Source of the DNA: Rubrivivax sp.
GTDB taxonomy: Bacteria; Pseudomonadota; Gammaproteobacteria; Burkholderiales; Burkholderiaceae_C
DNA: 63,116 nucleotides
Direction of reading: 5' to 3'
Assembly: GCA_016789955.1 (NCBI GenBank)
Contig: JAEUPB010000024.1
Coordinates: forward strand, 1 to 63,116
Below, piece by piece: positions 57,100-63,116 of the stretch (position 1 is the stretch's first letter; each line of letters begins with the position of its first letter). The translations under genes and the position numbers were made by a program. Under the pieces are notes generated by a model. The model was given only the letters and a program-made list of their open reading frames with translations, was not told where the DNA came from and did not search any database.

Positions 57100-57825
57100 A
57101 TGCCGGCCCGCAAGGCACCCGCCGCGCGCACGGCGCCCCGCACGGCGGCCGGCGGCACCGCGGCGGGCCGGCGCATCGGCGTGCGCGAGCAGTCGGCCAT
57201 CGCCACGCGCGAGAGCATCCTGAAGGCGGCGTACAAGGTGTTCGCCAAGCACGGGTATGCGGGCGGGCGGGTCGAGCAGATCTCGCGCGCGGCGAAGTCG
57301 TACGACCGCATGATCTACTACTACTTCGGCAGCAAGGAAGGACTCTTCGTCGCGGTGATCGAGGAGGCCTACCGGCGCTTCAACGAGGCGGAGTCGGCGT
57401 TGGCGCTGGACCTGTCGCGGCCGGCCGAGGCGCTGCGCGAAGTGATCGGCTTCATCTGGCGCTACTACCAGCGCAACCCCGAGTTCATCACGCTGCTGAA
57501 CAACGAGAACCTGCACGGCGGGCGGCACATCTCGCGCTCGCTGCGGGCCCGGGAGTATTCGTCGCCGGCCATCGGTATCCTTGCGCAGGTGCTTCAAAGC
57601 GGTGCGGCGGCCGGGCTCTTCCGCAAGGACCTCCGCGCCCGCGACCTCTACCTGATGATGGCCGCCCTGGGCTACTTCTACCTTTCCAACCGCCACACGC
57701 TCTCGGCCTTCCTCGGCGAGGACCTCGAGGCGCCCGAGGCGCTGGCGCACTGGGAAGCCTTCATCGTCGACGCCGTGCAACGTACGGTGTCGGCGTCGCC
57801 GGCGGGCCGGGCCGGCGCCCGCTGA
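57100..57825 (+). CDS. TetR-family transcriptional regulator
   Basis: A 241-residue repressor. After a basic Ala-rich leader the HTH is TRESILKAAYKVFAKHGYAGGRVEQISRAAKSYDRMIYYYFGSKEGLF (about residues 36-83), followed by the helical effector domain with RNPEFITLLNNENLHGG, typical of the TetR_C_33-like group. It starts 20 bases after fpr and 26 bases before the enamidase gene, so it is cotranscribed with both and probably autoregulated through the 56170-56191 palindrome. The likely inducer is nicotinate or 6-hydroxynicotinate (inference). Confidence 0.92.
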   Translation: MPARKAPAARTAPRTAAGGTAAGRRIGVREQSAIATRESILKAAYKVFAKHGYAGGRVEQISRAAKSYDRMIYYYFGSKEGLFVAVIEEAYRRFNEAESALALDLSRPAEALREVIGFIWRYYQRNPEFITLLNNENLHGGRHISRSLRAREYSSPAIGILAQVLQSGAAAGLFRKDLRARDLYLMMAALGYFYLSNRHTLSAFLGEDLEAPEALAHWEAFIVDAVQRTVSASPAGRAGAR

Positions 57826-57851
57826 ACGATCGATCCACCAGGAGCACACGC

Positions 57852-59048
57852 ATGGCCGAAGTCGCCGCCACCACCACCGCGGGCAAGGTCGTCCTGAAGA
57901 ACATCGGCCTGCTGCTGTCGGGCGACGTCGACCGGCCGATCCTCGACGCCGACACCATCGTCTGCGACCGCGGCCGCATCGTGGCCGTCGGCCGCGAGGC
58001 CGAATGCGACACCTCGGCGCCCGACACGCTCATCGACGTGCGCGGCACGACCGTCGCGCCGGGCCTGATCGACAGCCACGTGCACCCGGTGTTCGGCGAC
58101 TGGACGCCGCGCCAGAGCCAGCTCAACTGGATCGACTCCACGCTGCACGGCGGCGTGACCACGATGATCTCCGCCGGCGAGGTGCACCTGCCCGGGCGAC
58201 CGAAGGACATCGTCGGGCTGAAGGCGTTGGCGATCACCGCGCAGCGGGCCTTCGATGCGTTCCGGCCCGGCGGCATGAAGGTGCTGGCGGGCGCGCCGGT
58301 GATCGAGAAGGGCATGGTCGAGAGCGACTTCGCCGAGCTCGCCGCGGCCGGCGTGAAGCTGCTGGGCGAGATCGGCCTCGGCTCGGTGAAGGCCGGCGAC
58401 GAGGCGCAGCGCATGGTGGCGTGGGCGCGCAAGCACGGCATCCAGAGCACGATCCACACCGGCGGGCCGTCGATCCCGGGTTCGGGCCTGATCGACAAGG
58501 ACGTGGTGCTCGAGGCCGATGCCGACGTCATCGGCCACATCAACGGCGGGCACACGTCGCTGCCCGAGGCGCACGTGTGCGAGCTGTGCGAGAAGAGCAG
58601 CCGGGCGATCGAGATCGTGCACAACGGCAACGAGCGGGTGGCGATCGCCGCGGCGAAGGTGGCGCTGCAGCTCAAGTGCCCGCACCGCGTGATCCTGGGC
58701 ACCGACGGGCCCGCCGGCTCGGGCGTGCAGCCGCTGGGCATCCTTCGCATGGTGGCGATGCTGTCGAGCCTGGCCGACATCCCGGCCGAGCTGGTGTTCT
58801 GCTTCGCCACCGGCAACACCGCGCGGCTGCGCGACCTGGACTGCGGACTGATCGAGCCCGGCCGCGCCGCCGACTTCGTGTTCATGGACCGCGCGCAGCA
58901 CAGTGCCGGCCGCACGCTGCTCGACAGCGTGCGCCTGGGCGACCTGCCCGGCGTGGGCATGGTGATGATCGACGGCCTCGTGCGCTGCGGCCGCAGCCGC
59001 AACACGCCACCGGCCACCGAGGTGCCGGTGGTCGTGCAGGGTCACTGA
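57852..59048 (+). CDS. ena: Enamidase-like amidohydrolase
   Basis: A 398-residue amidohydrolase-superfamily enzyme. Metal ligands fit a binuclear site: His76 and His78 in DSHVHP, Glu173 in LGEIGLGS, His202 in IHTGG, His229 in GHINGG and Asp285 in GTDGPAGSG. In E. barkeri enamidase opens 1,4,5,6-tetrahydro-6-oxonicotinate to 2-formylglutarate and ammonia with an Fe-Zn site. The whole pattern and the cluster support that call over dihydroorotase- or imidazolonepropionase-like alternatives. CAGGAGC precedes the ATG. Its end overlaps by 7 bases the convergent PIN gene. Confidence 0.85.
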   Translation: MAEVAATTTAGKVVLKNIGLLLSGDVDRPILDADTIVCDRGRIVAVGREAECDTSAPDTLIDVRGTTVAPGLIDSHVHPVFGDWTPRQSQLNWIDSTLHGGVTTMISAGEVHLPGRPKDIVGLKALAITAQRAFDAFRPGGMKVLAGAPVIEKGMVESDFAELAAAGVKLLGEIGLGSVKAGDEAQRMVAWARKHGIQSTIHTGGPSIPGSGLIDKDVVLEADADVIGHINGGHTSLPEAHVCELCEKSSRAIEIVHNGNERVAIAAAKVALQLKCPHRVILGTDGPAGSGVQPLGILRMVAMLSSLADIPAELVFCFATGNTARLRDLDCGLIEPGRAADFVFMDRAQHSAGRTLLDSVRLGDLPGVGMVMIDGLVRCGRSRNTPPATEVPVVVQGH

Positions 59049-59506
59049 CCGACGGGTAAACGCAGCGGGGCTGCGCACGCCTCGGCCGGGCGCACGATCG
59101 CGATGCCCAGCCGGGCGGCCCGGCGCGCGAGGGCGAGCAGGTCGCGATCCGACGTGACGATCGTGGCAGGGCCCAGGTGCAGCGCCAGGTCCAGGTAGAT
59201 CTGGTCGTCGGCGTCGCGGCAGCGCAAGGTCGACGAGGTTGCGACGGCGACCTCGGCCACCATCGAGGCGCGCCTGTCGAACTCTGTCAGTATGCGCTCA
59301 CAGTCGGGCTCGTATCGCGCCAGAGCAGGTCGACCGATCACGTGCTGCAACTCCGTGCGCATCGCAGGGAGGGCGTACCACCGCGCCTGGGCCGCATCGA
59401 GCAGGGCGCGGAGGCCGTCCGCACGGGGGTCGCGGAACAGCAGCAGATCGAGCGCGGCGTTGGTGTCGATGACCAGTCGCCGAGGGCTGTCGCAGGGAGT
59501 GGCCAC
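59042..59506 (-). CDS. PIN-domain protein, solitary
   Basis: A 154-residue PIN nuclease. Acidic active-site residues are visible in [12 protein letters not shown] (Asp14), the central Glu region ([12 protein letters not shown]), [12 protein letters not shown] and VTSDRDLL. Such proteins are usually VapC toxins or rRNA-processing enzymes. I place the start at GTG 59506, just before the domain; the frame stays open to 59641 over the str promoter. No VapB-like antitoxin gene is adjacent. It converges on the enamidase gene with a 7-base overlap, and its 5' end abuts the str promoter. Similar COG1569-type PIN proteins are often orphan. Confidence 0.8.
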   Translation of the reverse strand: MATPCDSPRRLVIDTNAALDLLLFRDPRADGLRALLDAAQARWYALPAMRTELQHVIGRPALARYEPDCERILTEFDRRASMVAEVAVATSSTLRCRDADDQIYLDLALHLGPATIVTSDRDLLALARRAARLGIAIVRPAEACAAPLRLPVGQ

Positions 59507-59514
59507 GGAGTGCG

Positions 59515-59542
59515 TTGCCTCGGGAGCGATCCCGAATATAAT
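59515..59542 (+). promoter_or_regulatory. Sigma-70 promoter of the str operon
   Basis: -35 TTGCCT (59515-59520), 16-base spacer, perfect -10 TATAAT (59537-59542). Transcription should begin near 59549, giving a leader of about 110 nt before rpsL. It is the strongest promoter match in the window, as expected for ribosomal-protein genes. Confidence 0.85.
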
Positions 59543-59550
59543 GGAAGGCT

Positions 59551-59585
59551 TTTCGGCAGCTGGGGGTCTCCCGCGGTGGCCGAAA
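59551..59585 (+). promoter_or_regulatory. Hairpin at the 5' end of the str leader
   Basis: Arms TTTCGGC (59551-59557) and GCCGAAA (59579-59585), 7 bp each, with a GGG/CCC pairing inside the loop. It begins within a few bases of the predicted transcription start, so it could stabilise the mRNA 5' end or act in leader control. Confidence 0.5.
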
Positions 59586-59659
59586 CCGTCCGCAACTGCA
59601 GGCCACTGATTTGGTGCCGCCGCAGACGCGACTGCCTTCAAGAACGGGAACAGTCACCC

Positions 59660-60037
59660 ATGCCCACCATCAACCAGCTCGTGCGCCAAGGGCGCGCGGT
59701 CGAGGCGATCAAGAGCAAGTCGCCCGCGATGCAGAACTGCCCGCAACGCCGCGGTGTCTGTACCCGTGTCTATACCACCACCCCGAAGAAGCCGAACTCG
59801 GCGCTGCGCAAGGTGGCCAAGGTGCGCCTGACCAACGGCTTCGAGATCATCTCCTACATCGGCGGCGAAGGTCACAACCTGCAGGAGCACTCGGTGGTGC
59901 TGGTGCGCGGCGGCCGCGTGAAGGACCTGCCCGGCGTGCGCTACCACATCGTGCGCGGCTCGCTCGACCTGCAAGGGGTCAAGGACCGCAAGCAGTCGCG
60001 CTCGAAGTACGGCGCCAAGCGCCCGAAGAAGGCCTGA
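59660..60037 (+). CDS. rpsL: 30S ribosomal protein S12
   Basis: A 125-residue decoding-centre protein. The conserved [13 protein letters not shown] and [13 protein letters not shown] segments are intact. Both lysines in which substitutions give streptomycin resistance (Lys43 and Lys88 by the E. coli numbering) are wild type, so a streptomycin-sensitive ribosome is expected from this gene. First gene of the str operon behind a perfect TATAAT promoter. The ribosome site is weak (ACGGGAACAG). A hairpin stands between it and rpsG. Confidence 0.98.
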   Translation: MPTINQLVRQGRAVEAIKSKSPAMQNCPQRRGVCTRVYTTTPKKPNSALRKVAKVRLTNGFEIISYIGGEGHNLQEHSVVLVRGGRVKDLPGVRYHIVRGSLDLQGVKDRKQSRSKYGAKRPKKA

Positions 60038-60106
60038 GGCCTGCGATCAGCGCGGTTCCGGCCGTCGCGCCGGGCCGCTGAAGGGTTCACGTCGAACCCA
60101 GTAAGT

Positions 60107-60127
60107 GAAGGGCCCCCATGGCCCTTC
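60107..60127 (+). promoter_or_regulatory. Intercistronic hairpin rpsL-rpsG
   Basis: Perfect 8-bp arms GAAGGGCC (60107-60114) and GGCCCTTC (60120-60127) with a 5-nt loop, no T-run. In E. coli ribosomal protein S7 represses the operon by binding the rpsL-rpsG spacer; this could be the local counterpart or a processing site. Confidence 0.5.
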
Positions 60128-60180
60128 GAGGTGCAGGCGAGAGCCGGGCACCAACTGAAACCCAGAGAAGGAAGACTCCC

Positions 60181-60651
60181 ATGCCACGTCGTCGCGAAGT
60201 ACCCAAGCGCGAGATCCTCCCCGACCCGAAGTTCGGTTCGGTCGACCTGTCCAAGTTCATGAACGTCATCATGGAGTCGGGCAAGAAGGCCGTGGCCGAG
60301 CGCATCATCTACGGCGCGCTCGAGCAGGTCGAGAAGAAGGCCGGCAAGGATCCGCTGGAGATCTTCATGATCGCGCTGAACAACATCAAGCCGATGGTCG
60401 AGGTGAAGTCCCGGCGCGTCGGCGGCGCGAACTACCAGGTGCCCGTGGAAGTGCGGCCGGTGCGCCGCCAGGCGCTGGCGATGCGCTGGCTCAAGGAGTC
60501 GGCCCGCAAGCGCGGCGAGAAGTCGATGGCCGCACGTCTGGCCAACGAACTGCTGGAGGCCAGCGAAGGCCGCGGCGGTGCGATGAAGAAGCGCGACGAA
60601 GTGCACCGCATGGCCGAAGCCAACAAGGCGTTCTCGCACTTCCGCTTCTGA
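60181..60651 (+). CDS. rpsG: 30S ribosomal protein S7
   Basis: A 156-residue primary 16S rRNA-binding protein that organises the 30S head. It begins [20 protein letters not shown] and contains [27 protein letters not shown] and the [11 protein letters not shown] end, matching the family over its full length. AAGGAAG lies 6-12 bases before the ATG. In E. coli this protein also represses its own operon. It lies 143 bases after rpsL and 97 bases before fusA, each spacer holding a hairpin. Confidence 0.98.
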   Translation: MPRRREVPKREILPDPKFGSVDLSKFMNVIMESGKKAVAERIIYGALEQVEKKAGKDPLEIFMIALNNIKPMVEVKSRRVGGANYQVPVEVRPVRRQALAMRWLKESARKRGEKSMAARLANELLEASEGRGGAMKKRDEVHRMAEANKAFSHFRF

Positions 60652-60687
60652 CCGAAGCCGACCTCCCCGACGCCCCTTCCTTCCTTC

Positions 60688-60725
60688 GGCCGCTCCCCAG
60701 GGTTTACACCAACCCGGGAGCGGCC
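60688..60725 (+). promoter_or_regulatory. Large intercistronic hairpin rpsG-fusA
   Basis: Outer arms GGCCGCTCCC (60688-60697) and GGGAGCGGCC (60716-60725) pair perfectly; inner arms GGGTT (60700-60704) and AACCC (60711-60715) extend the stem after a 2-nt bulge, leaving a 6-nt loop. Fifteen base pairs make it the strongest hairpin in the str operon. There is no T-run, so attenuation, RNA processing or S7 binding are more likely than termination. Confidence 0.6.
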
Positions 60726-60748
60726 CTGTACATCCAAAGGACCTGATC

Positions 60749-62851
<2,103 letters not shown>

Positions 62852-62877
62852 TCGGCACCTGAGCCTTCAATTCAGCC

Positions 62878-62931
62878 GGTCTCGCCGCCCAGAGAAGTCC
62901 GCAGCCAGTGGCGGGCTTGTGTGCCGAGACC
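62878..62931 (+). promoter_or_regulatory. Structured spacer fusA-tuf
   Basis: Arms GGTCTCG (62878-62884) and CGAGACC (62925-62931) pair perfectly; within them CCGCC (62885-62889) can pair with GGCGG (62910-62914), leaving an asymmetric bulge. No T-run. Perhaps an operon-internal control or processing site. Confidence 0.4.
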
Positions 62932-62976
62932 TTAACCCCAGCACTGGCAATGCTCTTTAGATGACGGAGAAGTCCA

Positions 62977-63116
62977 ATGGCAAAAGGCAAGTTTGAGCGT
63001 ACCAAGCCGCACGTGAACGTGGGCACGATTGGTCACGTGGATCATGGCAAGACGACGCTGACGGCGGCGATCACGACGGTGCTGTCGGCCAAGTTTGGCG
63101 GCGAGGCGAAGGCGTA
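62977..63116 (+). CDS. tuf: Elongation factor Tu, N-terminal part (3' end outside window)
   Basis: The first 46 codons of EF-Tu: [20 protein letters not shown] and the G1 motif [14 protein letters not shown] are present, continuing to the window edge at [11 protein letters not shown]-Tu carries aminoacyl-tRNA to the ribosome. GGAGAAG lies 4-12 bases before the ATG. Many Burkholderiales have two tuf copies kept identical by gene conversion; this is the str-operon copy. ACG and GGT/GAT/ATT codons are more frequent than in flanking genes, fitting a highly expressed gene. Confidence 0.97.
   Translation, partial: MAKGKFERTKPHVNVGTIGHVDHGKTTLTAAITTVLSAKFGGEAKA

Noticed and set aside
59042-60037. 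VapBC toxin-antitoxin pair
   Set aside because: Only the PIN protein is present; upstream on its strand lies antisense of rpsL and no AbrB- or RHH-like frame.

Overview
The window reads as chromosomal DNA of a high-GC betaproteobacterium, most likely order Burkholderiales (Rubrivivax/Leptothrix/Methylibium-like). This is inferred from the strongly GC-biased codon use, a Bug-type tricarboxylate-transporter binding protein, GcvA-like LysR plus DUF2917 pairing, a VPLPA/PEP-CTERM protein, and a str operon (rpsL-rpsG-fusA-tuf) at the right edge. No rRNA, tRNA, CRISPR array, prophage or insertion sequence was recognised.

Layout. 1-10.4 kb: mostly housekeeping genes (3' part of ahcY, metF, an OmpW porin, 5-formyl-THF cyclo-ligase, a LysR/DUF2917 divergent pair, then the tightly packed lysR-slt-SDR-GST-cca-small membrane protein series). 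10.4-16.3 kb: minus-strand class III cyclase/AAA/TPR regulator and paaZ. 16.2-21.4 kb: exported proteins of unknown function (a lipoprotein with RCC1-like and Cys-rich repeats, a tiny SPOR-like protein, an Ig/propeller-like protein). 21.4-25 kb: a soluble TPR histidine kinase and a sigma-54 response regulator encoded tail to tail. 25-29.3 kb: a PEP-CTERM protein and a Bug-GST-aldo/keto reductase-M14 peptidase operon. 29.4-34 kb: GH13 lipoprotein, an OmpR-type two-component pair and an ECF sigma factor. 34-41.3 kb: an IclR-linked catabolic cluster (VAO-type FAD dehydrogenase, polyamine-type ABC importer with fused permeases, DapA-family lyase). 41.3-59 kb: a pyridine (nicotinamide/nicotinate) degradation island. 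59-63.1 kb: a PIN protein and the str operon.

The most interesting region is 41.3-59 kb. It holds two nicotinamidases (one with a Tat signal), a NicA/NicB-type nicotinate dehydrogenase with a tri-heme cytochrome tail, a branched-chain-type ABC importer with fused LivH-LivM, two AA_synth proteins, a UPF0280 (ApbE-like) protein, a 6-hydroxynicotinate reductase-like iron-sulfur protein, a ferredoxin-NADP reductase, a TetR regulator and an enamidase-like amidohydrolase. Read together they suggest nicotinamide -> nicotinate -> 6-hydroxynicotinate -> 1,4,5,6-tetrahydro-6-oxonicotinate -> 2-formylglutarate + ammonia. This would combine the aerobic first enzyme known from Pseudomonas putida with the reductive ring opening known from Eubacterium barkeri. 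A near-perfect 22-bp palindrome between the two divergent arms is the likely TetR operator.

All functional calls rest on reading motifs in translated sequence and on remembered family knowledge. No database search was run.
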